A stretch of DNA of 62,814 bases from Rhodobacteraceae bacterium MED-G08 (GTDB lineage: Bacteria; Pseudomonadota; Alphaproteobacteria; Rhodobacterales; Rhodobacteraceae): contig NTKT01000014.1 of the NCBI GenBank assembly GCA_002457055.1, positions 1-62,814 on the forward strand, written 5' to 3'. This document shows positions 1 through 8,394 of the stretch, piece after piece; positions within the stretch are counted from its first letter, which is position 1, and each line of letters starts with the position of its first letter. Both the position numbers and the translations under genes were made by a program. The notes below the pieces were generated by a model, which was not told the origin of the DNA, searched no databases, and saw nothing but the letters and a program-made list of their open reading frames with translations.

Positions 1-350
1 TCATGATCTTTCTTTATGACGAAAGTAATTGCTGTTACCAATTGTTTAGAAGTAGCTAACTCGACTTGAACTTCGGTTTCTTCATATGCCGATGACACGA
101 GTTCTCTCTCTCGAAGATATAATAAAACTTGGGTATAGTTATCTGGGGATACCCTGAACACTACCCCCTTACAGCTGTGACCATTACATTTTTCCAAAGC
201 CAAAACCAAACCAGGCCTTTTGACAGTTCCTCTATGATGAATTGACCACATGGAAAAACTTCGCTTGTAATTTTTTATTTCTGCAAGCTCACTTGTTTGA
301 AATTCAAAACCTGGATTCCAAATTAAAGATCCATAGCCAAAAACATACAT
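1..350 (-). CDS. ChaC-like gamma-glutamylcyclotransferase, C-terminus beyond window
   Basis: The reading frame starts at 350 and runs off the left edge with about 116 residues visible. It opens MYVFGYGSLIWNPGF, the nucleotide-like glycine loop typical of ChaC/GGCT proteins, and later has a REREL stretch where the family carries its catalytic glutamate. ChaC enzymes cleave glutathione to 5-oxoproline and Cys-Gly in the cytoplasm. A second in-frame Met lies two codons downstream. The gene diverges from the DUF2125-like gene at 421, so 351-420 must hold both promoters. The family call is firm; glutathione as substrate is inferred from the family. Confidence 0.85.
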   Translation of the reverse strand, partial: MYVFGYGSLIWNPGFEFQTSELAEIKNYKRSFSMWSIHHRGTVKRPGLVLALEKCNGHSCKGVVFRVSPDNYTQVLLYLRERELVSSAYEETEVQVELATSKQLVTAITFVIKKDH

Positions 351-420
351 TAGCTACCCCTAGTATTTGGTGATAACTCACTTTAAAACAGAACTTCTTC
401 CGCTATACTAGGAGAGAATT

Positions 421-1152
421 TTGGCACGCATATTAATACCAATACTACTGATGGCTATAATATGGAGTGGTTATTGGTTTTGGGGTGCCAACGATAACCT
501 GGAAAATATTTATAAAAGTCTAGAAAACCCTAAGAGCGGCTCAATAAACATAAAATATGGATCAACTAGTCAGGTTGGTTTTCCAAATAGATACGACGTA
601 ACCGTGAATAATCTTTCAATTGAAAACCGCAATGGCAAACAAATTGCAACGTTTCCATTTATTCAAGTTATACGGCTGATTTATAATAAAAAGCACCAAA
701 TAATTATTTTCCCAAATGAATTATCTATCTATAATTTTAATATTAAATGGGAAAATGCAAAAGCCTCTATAGTAAAGGACACTTTTGAAGACAGATTGAT
801 AATTGAAGCCGAAAATCTAATGATTAATGACGAAAAAGAATTTCGCTTCCAGGCAAAAAAACTCCAAATATCGCTTTTGTATGAGAAATTTGTCAATGCA
901 AAACCTGAGATTATTGTTAATTTTTCAGGAATAGAAACTGAACAGCAAAACATCGAGTTCAAACTTCAACTAAAGACTAATTTAAATTTTATTGATACTC
1001 CCACGCTGGACGTAGTCCATTTTTTAAATTCAATAAGTCAACCCAAAACTTGGATCGAGCTAAGTAAAGAAGATTACAAAATCGATGAAAGCTTTTCCAT
1101 CGGAAATCAAGAGTTCCGTTTTTCAAGTCCTGCTTATCAATTATTCAAATAA
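421..1152 (+). CDS. Membrane-anchored DUF2125-like protein, function unknown
   Basis: A 243-residue protein with one hydrophobic segment near residues 3-20, acting as anchor or uncleaved signal, followed by a beta-rich exported part with repeated short strands. It resembles the DUF2125 family, which is largely restricted to Rhodobacterales and has no known function. A second, larger relative lies at 53802-55334. The start is TTG, chosen because AGGAG at 410-414 sits six bases upstream; the next in-frame ATG (451) would cut into the hydrophobic segment and has no comparable site. It is shorter than relatives of over 300 residues that I recall, so the family assignment is moderate. A terminator follows. 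Confidence 0.6.
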   Translation: MARILIPILLMAIIWSGYWFWGANDNLENIYKSLENPKSGSINIKYGSTSQVGFPNRYDVTVNNLSIENRNGKQIATFPFIQVIRLIYNKKHQIIIFPNELSIYNFNIKWENAKASIVKDTFEDRLIIEAENLMINDEKEFRFQAKKLQISLLYEKFVNAKPEIIVNFSGIETEQQNIEFKLQLKTNLNFIDTPTLDVVHFLNSISQPKTWIELSKEDYKIDESFSIGNQEFRFSSPAYQLFK

Positions 1153-1202
1153 AAGTCTGATGCTACACTAATATAACAAAGAATTAAGGAATTGGCTTAA
1201 TT

Positions 1203-1240
1203 ACTCCAAAATCATTGAAAAAATTTTTGGAGTTTTTTTT
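1203..1240 (+). terminator. Rho-independent terminator
   Basis: A perfect 9-bp stem (ACTCCAAAA at 1203-1211 paired with TTTTGGAGT at 1225-1233) with a 13-base loop runs directly into a T tract at 1233-1240. It lies 50 bases after the DUF2125-like gene and before the transporter operon, so it separates the two transcription units. Confidence 0.8.
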
Positions 1241-1286
1241 ATTTTTGGGGATATAGTAAAGACATGGGAGAAAAAGGGAGACTAAA

Positions 1287-2774
1287 ATGAAGTATCATTT
1301 TAAATTATTGCTATCCGCGGGGGTTATAGCAACATCATTAGGTATTCAAGGCGCACATGCAGCTAAAACTAGCATGACAATTGCGTTGCAGCTCGAACCC
1401 CCTCATTTGGATCCAACGAGTGCCGCAGCTGGTGCCATAGACAGTGTGCTTTACTCAAATGTATTCGAGGGTTTAACTCGATTTGCTTCGGATGGAGCAG
1501 TAATTCCTGGGTTAGCGAAATCATGGGAAATATCTGAGGACGGGACAGAATATATATTTCACTTAAATTCTGCTGTGACCTTCCATGATGGTTCAACAAT
1601 GGATGCAAACGATGTTAAGTTTTCGTTAGATAGAGCAAGAGCAGAAGATAGCACAAACGCTCAAAAGGCCTTATTTTCTGGTATCAAAAATGTTGAAGTT
1701 TTGGCAAGCGATAAAGTCAAGGTAACTTTAGCTTCTCCGAATGGTAGTTTTCTATTTAATATGGCTTGGGGGGATGCAGTTATTGTTGCTCCCGAAACGA
1801 TAGACGACATAAAAACTAATCCAGTAGGAACAGGCGCATTTAAATTCTCTAACTGGGTTCAAGGCGATAAAATTGAGCTACTAAGGAACGAGGAATATTG
1901 GGGCAAGCCTGCTCATCTAGAGACTGCAACCTTCAAATTTATTTCAGATCCAAGTGCTGCTTTCTCTGCAATGATGGCACAAGATATTGACGCATTTGCG
2001 GGATTTCCAGCTCCTGAAAATTTAGCGCAATTCGAATCAGACAGCCGCTTTCAGGTCTTGGTTGGAAATACCGAAGGTGAAACTATTTTGTCTACAAATA
2101 ACAAAATGCCACCTTTGGACAATGTAAAAGTCAGAAAAGCCATCGCACACGCAATAGACAGGCGGGCAATTATAGATGGTGCAATGTTTGGTTATGGCAC
2201 CCCAATTGGCACCCACTTCGCGCCACACCATCCAGACTATGTGGACCTAAAGGCAAACTCAAACTATGATCCTGAAATTTCAAAAAAACTTCTATCTGAA
2301 GCCGGATTTAGCGAGGGTTTCACAACAACTTTGAAACTACCACCCCCATCTTATGCGAGGCGCGGCGGTGAAATAATTGCGTCGCAATTAAGAGCCGTAG
2401 GAATCGAGACAGAAATTTCAAATTTAGAATGGGCTCAATGGTTAGAAGAAGTCTTTAGAGGCAAAGACTATGGTTTGACAATTGTAAGCCATACAGAACC
2501 AATGGATATAGGGATATACGCCCGGCCCGAATACTATTTTCAGTATGATAGTTCTGAATTTCAAGCGGTGATAAAGGCGCTCAATGTTGAAAGTAACCCA
2601 CAAAAGCGAAGTGACCTTTTAAGGAAAGCCCAACGAATTATTTCAGAAGATTATGTAAATGGGTATCTTTTCGAGTTGGCTTTTCCAACAGTAGCAAATG
2701 CCAAAATTATGGGCCTTTGGGAAAACGCTCCAACCCAAGCAACTGATCTAACAGACGTTAAATGGGCTGACTAA
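1287..2774 (+). CDS. ABC transporter family 5 substrate-binding protein (peptide/opine/nickel type)
   Basis: The 495-residue product is a periplasmic solute receptor of the DppA/OppA family (SBP_bac_5). A Sec signal peptide covers residues 1-25 (hydrophobic core, AHA/A cleavage site). The mature part begins with the LQLEPPHLDPT type of N-terminus and contains the family's Y..NVFEGL and LAKSWE..DG patterns. The start is ATG with AGGGAG just upstream. It is the first gene of an operon with two permeases, a fused ATPase, two dehydrogenases and a DmpA-type hydrolase. The ligand cannot be read from sequence; the hydrolase suggests a short peptide, N-acyl or amide/ester compound. Confidence 0.92.
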   Translation: MKYHFKLLLSAGVIATSLGIQGAHAAKTSMTIALQLEPPHLDPTSAAAGAIDSVLYSNVFEGLTRFASDGAVIPGLAKSWEISEDGTEYIFHLNSAVTFHDGSTMDANDVKFSLDRARAEDSTNAQKALFSGIKNVEVLASDKVKVTLASPNGSFLFNMAWGDAVIVAPETIDDIKTNPVGTGAFKFSNWVQGDKIELLRNEEYWGKPAHLETATFKFISDPSAAFSAMMAQDIDAFAGFPAPENLAQFESDSRFQVLVGNTEGETILSTNNKMPPLDNVKVRKAIAHAIDRRAIIDGAMFGYGTPIGTHFAPHHPDYVDLKANSNYDPEISKKLLSEAGFSEGFTTTLKLPPPSYARRGGEIIASQLRAVGIETEISNLEWAQWLEEVFRGKDYGLTIVSHTEPMDIGIYARPEYYFQYDSSEFQAVIKALNVESNPQKRSDLLRKAQRIISEDYVNGYLFELAFPTVANAKIMGLWENAPTQATDLTDVKWAD

Positions 2775-2786
2775 TTATTCAACTGC

Positions 2787-2814
2787 TATGTCCCCCATTA
2801 TTTTGGGGGACATA
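2787..2814 (+). promoter_or_regulatory. Intercistronic hairpin between binding-protein and permease genes
   Basis: A perfect 10-bp stem (TATGTCCCCC at 2787-2796 and its complement at 2805-2814) with an 8-base loop. No T tract follows, so it is probably not a full terminator. Hairpins at this place in ABC operons commonly protect the upstream message, or partly attenuate transcription, so that the binding protein is made in excess of the membrane parts. That role is inferred here. Confidence 0.7.
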
Positions 2815-2831
2815 ATTAAACTGGCAAATTT

Positions 2832-3782
2832 ATGATTAAATATTTTTTCAGACGCCTATTTACGTTTGTATTGAGTCTTGCCTTAGCATCCATTGTTATT
2901 TTTTCCCTGGTAGAAATTGCGCCCGGTGATCCGGCGAGCTTTATGCTTGGTATTAATGCGCAACCAGATACAATTGCAGCGCTTCGATCTGAACTGGGGT
3001 TGGATCAACCCAAAATAAATAGATATTTCGATTGGATAGGTGGAATGCTCACAGGAGATTTTGGCATCTCATACACATATAGAACAAACGTTACAGAAAT
3101 GGTTGGAGACCGTTTATGGGTTTCACTTCCTTTGGCAATTTATGCGCTTTTTTTATCCACGGTAATTGCTATACCCACCGGAATATATGCCGCTGCAAAA
3201 AGAGGAAAAACCGGCGATTTTGCTGTTATAAGTGCAACTCAACTTGGAATTGCAATTCCAAACTTCTGGTTTGCAATAATTTTAGTTGGAATATTCGCAA
3301 TCAAACTGCAATGGTTTTCTGCAGGAGGGTTCTCAGGTTGGAAGGATGGTCTCTTTAACGGAATTACCTCGCTTACCCTTCCCGCAATTGCTCTTGCGCT
3401 GCCTCAAGCTGCAATTTTGTCTCGTGTCATGCGAAGTGCTCTAATTGAGACGCTTGGAGAAGATTACATTCGCACTGCTCGCGCTAAAGGCCTAAGTTCA
3501 TCGCAAACGATCTGGACACATGCACTTCGCAATGCTTTAATTCCAGTCCTTACAATAATTGGGCTTCAATTCTCTTTTTTACTGGCAGGCGCAATAATTA
3601 TTGAGCAAGTATTTTATCTTCCAGGTTTGGGACGTCTCGTATTTCAAGCAATAACCCAAAGAGACTTAATCGTTGTAGAAAGTGTTGTTATGCTTCTTGT
3701 TTTTGCAGTGATACTGGTCAATTTTATCGTGGATATCACTTACATGTTAGTCGACCCAAGGTTACGACAGGACAGTATATGA
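2832..3782 (+). CDS. ABC transporter permease, DppB type
   Basis: A 316-residue integral membrane protein with the DppB/OppB plan: an N-terminal helix at residues 7-30, the EIAPGDPA motif after it, a periplasmic stretch, then a five-helix core. The cytoplasmic EAA loop that contacts the ATPase is visible (ALIETLGEDYIRTARAKGL). It forms the channel with the product of the next gene, whose start overlaps its stop by four bases. The ribosome site is weak. The hairpin upstream probably sets its level relative to the binding protein. Confidence 0.93.
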   Translation: MIKYFFRRLFTFVLSLALASIVIFSLVEIAPGDPASFMLGINAQPDTIAALRSELGLDQPKINRYFDWIGGMLTGDFGISYTYRTNVTEMVGDRLWVSLPLAIYALFLSTVIAIPTGIYAAAKRGKTGDFAVISATQLGIAIPNFWFAIILVGIFAIKLQWFSAGGFSGWKDGLFNGITSLTLPAIALALPQAAILSRVMRSALIETLGEDYIRTARAKGLSSSQTIWTHALRNALIPVLTIIGLQFSFLLAGAIIIEQVFYLPGLGRLVFQAITQRDLIVVESVVMLLVFAVILVNFIVDITYMLVDPRLRQDSI

Positions 3783-4606
3783 TACGACCAAGCACAAGCT
3801 TACAATTTGGTATTTTATTGTGCTTGATACCAATGATTATGGCTACTATTTCTTTTTTTTGGCAGCCATTCGATGTCACCGAACTAAATATATCAAACCG
3901 ATTACAGCCTGTAAGTTTAACCCACCCATTTGGTACAGATCACTTTGGTCGGGATATGCTGTCAATGATAATGGTGGGAGCCCAAACATCAATTGCTGTA
4001 GCTTTTGTCGCGGTTGGGATTGGGGTGCTCTTTGGTGTCCCACTAGGACTATTCGCCGCAAACTGGAGGGGCAGTTTCATAGACGATGGCATAATGCGAT
4101 TTAACGATTTGGTATTTGCATTTCCAAGTTTAGTAATCGCCATTCTCATTACTGCGATTGCTGGGCCAAGTGCATTCAATGCCATAGTTGCTATAGGAAT
4201 TTTCAATATCCCAGTTTTTGCCCGTATTTCTAGGGGGGCTGCCTTATCTCTATGGCAACGTGAATTTATTTTATCTGCACAGGTTGCAGGAAAAACTGGT
4301 TTGCGAATTTCGACCGAACACGTCCTGCCCAATTTGATGCATATATTGATAGTACAAGCAACTATTCAATTTTCACTCGGTATTCTTGCAGAGGCTGGAC
4401 TAAGTTACATAGGCTTGGGAGCACAACCTCCCACGCCGAGTTGGGGCAGAATGCTGGCAGATGCACAAACAATGGTTTCTTTGGCGCCAAGATTAGCAAT
4501 TGTACCAGGAGTAGCGATTATTATAACAGTTTTAGGTTTAAATCTTTTAGGAGATGGACTGCGTGACGCACTTGATCCCAAGCTTAGAGGAAGCATGAAG
4601 AAATGA
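3779..4606 (+). CDS. ABC transporter permease, DppC type
   Basis: A 275-residue membrane protein of the DppC/OppC family with the characteristic HPFGTDHFGRDMLS segment after the first helix. Its EAA loop (REFILSAQVAGKTG) is followed by HVLPNLM, and GLGAQPPTPSWG, the usual C-terminal family stretch, is present. It partners with the preceding permease; both its start and its stop overlap neighbours by four bases (ATGA), indicating tight translational coupling. Confidence 0.93.
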   Translation: MIRPSTSLQFGILLCLIPMIMATISFFWQPFDVTELNISNRLQPVSLTHPFGTDHFGRDMLSMIMVGAQTSIAVAFVAVGIGVLFGVPLGLFAANWRGSFIDDGIMRFNDLVFAFPSLVIAILITAIAGPSAFNAIVAIGIFNIPVFARISRGAALSLWQREFILSAQVAGKTGLRISTEHVLPNLMHILIVQATIQFSLGILAEAGLSYIGLGAQPPTPSWGRMLADAQTMVSLAPRLAIVPGVAIIITVLGLNLLGDGLRDALDPKLRGSMKK

Positions 4607-6186
4607 CGCTTCTTTCGGTAAGAAATCTTTCTGTTGCAATTCACGAGAAACCGATCGTCAAAGATATTTCCTTTAATCTTGGTGCTGGTGAAATTCTAGC
4701 TCTAACTGGTGAGAGTGGGTCTGGTAAATCAATTTCTGCATTGGCCCTAATGGGTCTCTTACCCCTCGGCTCAAAAAAAGGGGGTATAATTAATTTTGAC
4801 GGAAATGACCTTAATAAAATATCAGAAAACAAGTTTTGTAAGCTCAGGGGAAAAAAGATAAGTATGGTTTTTCAAGAACCAATGACAGCTCTAAATCCTT
4901 TGAAAAATATTGGAAGGCAAATCTCTGAAACATTAGTTCAACATAAAGCCTGTGCTCCACACGAATTAAAGAATCGAGTTCGAAATACAATGGACCGGGT
5001 TGGATTAAGCGGTATAGACCCGTCACGTTTCCCTCATCAACTGTCGGGGGGCCAACGTCAGCGTGTCGTCATTGCTATGGCTGTTTGTTTGGAACCAAGC
5101 ATTTTAATTGCAGATGAGCCAACAACTGCTTTAGATGTAACAACACAGGCGAAAATCCTAGAACTTCTAAAAAAGTTTGCTGAACAAGATGGTATTAGCA
5201 TTATTCTAATCACACATGATTTGGCGATAGTTGCAAATATTGCTAATTACTTAATTCTTATGAAAGAGGGCATTCTAGTAGATCAGGGAGAACCAAAAAA
5301 GGTTTTTAGAGACCTTGCACACCCATATACAAAAAAATTATTTTCAGCCTCCAGCCAAAAATTGATTTTAAAAGAAAATGAGATTTCCAAAGGAAAGCTA
5401 CTAGAAGTAAATTCAGTATCGGTTAACTATAAATCTCACAATAGGGGACTTTTTTCAAAAGGTACATCTATCGAGGCGGTGAGCGATGTCTCATTCGATA
5501 TCAAAAGAGGTGAGCGCCTAGGGTTAGTTGGGGAATCTGGCAGCGGAAAATCTACCCTAACAAGAACCATTCTGGGTTTGCAATCAACCAGCTCTGGCTA
5601 CATAGAATTTGAAGGGAAAAAAATTTCTAAAGACAACAGAAGTTTTAAAAAAAATATACAGGTAGTTTTTCAGGACCCTTACGGTTCTTTCAATCCTAGG
5701 CACAAAGTCGAACGTTTAATTGCAGAACCCTTTTTTGCATTAGGTAAAGAAGCTCCTCATGAAACCGAGCAAAAAAGTATCGTGAAGGAAATGCTCGAAG
5801 AAGTTGGATTACCGCTAAACAGTACCGAAAAGTATATTCATGAATTCTCAGGCGGTCAGAGACAGCGCATAGCGATAGCCAGGGCACTTGTGATTAAACC
5901 GAAACTTATAATTTTCGATGAAGCTGTATCGGCGCTTGATTTATCAATTCGAAACCAAATTCTTAAACTTATTTCAGATTTAACGGAACGTCATGGGCTA
6001 TCATATTTGTTTATCAGTCATGACCTTACAGTAATCGAAAATATCACTGAGAAATGTTTAGTTATGAAAAATGGAAAAATTGTCGAACAAGGACAAACTA
6101 AGCAAATTTTAAACGATCCAAGAAATGAGTATACTCATTCACTTATTGATGCTGCACCAAAGTTTCCTGAATTTGGTCATGCTTAA
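4603..6186 (+). CDS. Fused double ATP-binding protein of the peptide ABC importer
   Basis: The 527-residue protein contains two complete nucleotide-binding domains equivalent to separate DppD and DppF, as in YejF or GsiA. Domain 1 has Walker A at residues 36-43, signature LSGGQ at 147-151 and Walker B ending D171-E172. Domain 2 has Walker A at 310-317, signature FSGGQ at 415-419 and D439-E440. The second Walker B reads FDEAVSALD where DEPVSALD is usual, a mild change that leaves the catalytic Glu. It sits on the cytoplasmic face and drives uptake through the two permeases encoded just upstream. Confidence 0.94.
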   Translation: MTLLSVRNLSVAIHEKPIVKDISFNLGAGEILALTGESGSGKSISALALMGLLPLGSKKGGIINFDGNDLNKISENKFCKLRGKKISMVFQEPMTALNPLKNIGRQISETLVQHKACAPHELKNRVRNTMDRVGLSGIDPSRFPHQLSGGQRQRVVIAMAVCLEPSILIADEPTTALDVTTQAKILELLKKFAEQDGISIILITHDLAIVANIANYLILMKEGILVDQGEPKKVFRDLAHPYTKKLFSASSQKLILKENEISKGKLLEVNSVSVNYKSHNRGLFSKGTSIEAVSDVSFDIKRGERLGLVGESGSGKSTLTRTILGLQSTSSGYIEFEGKKISKDNRSFKKNIQVVFQDPYGSFNPRHKVERLIAEPFFALGKEAPHETEQKSIVKEMLEEVGLPLNSTEKYIHEFSGGQRQRIAIARALVIKPKLIIFDEAVSALDLSIRNQILKLISDLTERHGLSYLFISHDLTVIENITEKCLVMKNGKIVEQGQTKQILNDPRNEYTHSLIDAAPKFPEFGHA

Positions 6187-6201
6187 TTAAAGGAATATAT
6201 T

Positions 6202-7638
6202 ATGACAGTAGATTTTCCGAATAAGCACTTTTTAATAAATGGTGAGTGGGTCTGCTCAAATACAGAAATAGACCTTATCAATCCATCAACAGGGGATGTT
6301 ATTGCCCAAGTTTCTGAGGCAAATAATGAACATGTAAATGATGCGGTTGGCGTAGCAAAAGACACCCTTGAGAATACATGGAAAAATATAACTGCTCGAG
6401 AAAGGAGTACTCTTTTAAGTACACTCGGGCGCTTAATAGAAGAAAACTATGACGTACTCGCCAGCCTAGAGGCCACAGATGTTGGTAAGCCGCTCCGGCA
6501 AGCACAAGCAGACGTAAAGGCTCTAGCTCGATATATGGAATTTTATGCAGGTGCGGCGGATAAACTGCATGGTGATACAATCCCATATCTAGAGGATTAT
6601 ACAGTTTATACTTTACGAGAACCTCATGGCGTATGCGCGCATATAATCCCCTGGAACTACCCAATGCAAATAATTGGCAGATCTGTAGGAGCAGCACTTG
6701 CAACTGGAAACACCTGTATCCTTAAACCGGCTGAAGAAGCCTGCTTAACTGCATTAGCATTTGGCGCATTAACAAAAAAAGCTGGCTTCCCCGATGGGGT
6801 TTTAAATATTGTAACAGGTTCAGGAAAGACGGGGGCAAGCCTAAGCCAACACAGCGATATCGATCATATTAGCTTCACTGGATCTGTATCAACTGGCATC
6901 AAAATTCAACAATCCGCTGCACAAAATGTTATCCCTGTTACTCTAGAACTTGGAGGAAAATCTCCGCAAATTGTCTTTGCTGATGCAGACCTAGATGCAG
7001 CGTTACCTTTTTTAGTTAATGCAGGAGTACAAAACGCTGGGCAAACCTGCTCAGCTTCAAGCCGCATCCTAGTCCAAAAGGAAGTTTATCCAAAAGTTGT
7101 ATCAATGATGACCAAGCAGTATGAGATGCTTTTGGTTGGATCTGCCATGGATGATTTAGACGTTGGACCTCTAATATCGAAAAAACAACATGAAATCGTT
7201 TCAAACTATATTCAACAAGGTAAAGATTTAGAGTTAGTAGCAACCGGCAAATACAAAGAAGAAATAAATAAGGGTGGTTTTTATTGCTTACCTCATCTTT
7301 TTGTAGACGTTCCCGCCGACCACAGTTTGGCGCAAAATGAAATATTCGGACCAGTTCAAATTATTATGCCTTTCGACGACGAAGACCACGCGGTCGAGAT
7401 TGCAAATGGGACTGGTTTTGGGCTGGTGGCTTCAGTCTGGACACAAGATGGATCAAAACAAATGCGAATGGCTAAACGTCTAAAATCTGGTCAAGTTTTC
7501 ATAAACAACTATGGAGCAGGTGGTGGAGTTGAACTTCCATTCGGTGGGCGCGGCTTATCTGGCCATGGACGTGAAAAGGGTTTTGAGGCAATGTTTGGTT
7601 TTACAACAATCAAAACGGTAGCTCATTACCATGGTTAG
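6202..7638 (+). CDS. NAD(P)-dependent aldehyde dehydrogenase
   Basis: A 478-residue member of the aldehyde dehydrogenase superfamily. The catalytic set is present: Asn152 in PWNYP, Glu249 in LELGGKSP and nucleophile Cys283 in GQTCSASSR. The coenzyme loop FTGSVSTG is at about 225-232. It oxidises an aldehyde to the acid. The start at 6202 has AAGGA just upstream and lies only 15 bases after the transporter ATPase, with an SDR 9 bases downstream. The context suggests that it completes a two-step alcohol-to-acid oxidation of a piece of the imported substrate. Which aldehyde cannot be told from sequence. Confidence 0.9.
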   Translation: MTVDFPNKHFLINGEWVCSNTEIDLINPSTGDVIAQVSEANNEHVNDAVGVAKDTLENTWKNITARERSTLLSTLGRLIEENYDVLASLEATDVGKPLRQAQADVKALARYMEFYAGAADKLHGDTIPYLEDYTVYTLREPHGVCAHIIPWNYPMQIIGRSVGAALATGNTCILKPAEEACLTALAFGALTKKAGFPDGVLNIVTGSGKTGASLSQHSDIDHISFTGSVSTGIKIQQSAAQNVIPVTLELGGKSPQIVFADADLDAALPFLVNAGVQNAGQTCSASSRILVQKEVYPKVVSMMTKQYEMLLVGSAMDDLDVGPLISKKQHEIVSNYIQQGKDLELVATGKYKEEINKGGFYCLPHLFVDVPADHSLAQNEIFGPVQIIMPFDDEDHAVEIANGTGFGLVASVWTQDGSKQMRMAKRLKSGQVFINNYGAGGGVELPFGGRGLSGHGREKGFEAMFGFTTIKTVAHYHG

Positions 7639-7647
7639 GAAGTCTTT

Positions 7648-8394
7648 ATGAGATTAAACGGCAAAAGAGCAATAGTTACTGGGGCTGCTTCTGGATTTGG
7701 TGCTGGCATCGCTAAAAAATTTATTGAAGAGGGCGCTGAGGTACTTATTGCGGATCTAAATGAGAAAATGGCACGAAAAGTTGCTTTAGATCTTGGTGAA
7801 CGCGCTTATCCATTTTTGGTTGACGTTTCAAAAAGAAAATCTGTAGCAAAGTTGAAAGATTTTTCATTATCGCACTTTGGCATACCCGACATTATCGTAA
7901 ACAATGCAGGAATAACGCATACCCCTGACGCCTTGGAAAATATTTCAGAAGATGACTTTGATAAAGTATTTTTTGTTAATTGTAAGTCGGTTTACCTAAT
8001 GGCTCAGCTATTTGTACCAGAAATGAAAGAACAAAAATCTGGGGTTTTTCTAAATGTTGCATCCACTGCAGGCGTTTCCCCTCGACCAAATTTAAATTGG
8101 TATAATGCATCTAAAGGATGGATGAACACTGCAACGAAAACTATGGCTATCGAACTCGCCCTCCACGGTATAAGAGTCAATGCAATTAACCCAGTAGCGG
8201 GCGAAACCCCGCTATTAGCCACCTTCATGGGCGAAGATACCCCAATGATACGATCTAAATTTCTATCAACCATACCCCTTGGAAGGTTTTCAACTCCAGA
8301 AGACATGGGAAATGCCGCCTGTTTCCTTTGCTCTGATGAAGCATCAATGATAACTGGCGTATGCCTTGAGGTTGATGGAGGACGCTGTATATGA
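7648..8394 (+). CDS. Short-chain dehydrogenase/reductase (SDR), classical type
   Basis: A 248-residue Rossmann-fold oxidoreductase. The cofactor motif TGAASGFG is at 11-18, NNAG at 85-88, and the catalytic Ser139, Tyr152 and Lys156 (YNASK) are all present. Asp36 after the second strand favours NAD over NADP. It probably interconverts an alcohol and a carbonyl compound and may feed the aldehyde dehydrogenase before it. Its stop overlaps the start of the hydrolase gene by four bases, so the two are translated together. Substrate unknown. Confidence 0.88.
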   Translation: MRLNGKRAIVTGAASGFGAGIAKKFIEEGAEVLIADLNEKMARKVALDLGERAYPFLVDVSKRKSVAKLKDFSLSHFGIPDIIVNNAGITHTPDALENISEDDFDKVFFVNCKSVYLMAQLFVPEMKEQKSGVFLNVASTAGVSPRPNLNWYNASKGWMNTATKTMAIELALHGIRVNAINPVAGETPLLATFMGEDTPMIRSKFLSTIPLGRFSTPEDMGNAACFLCSDEASMITGVCLEVDGGRCI

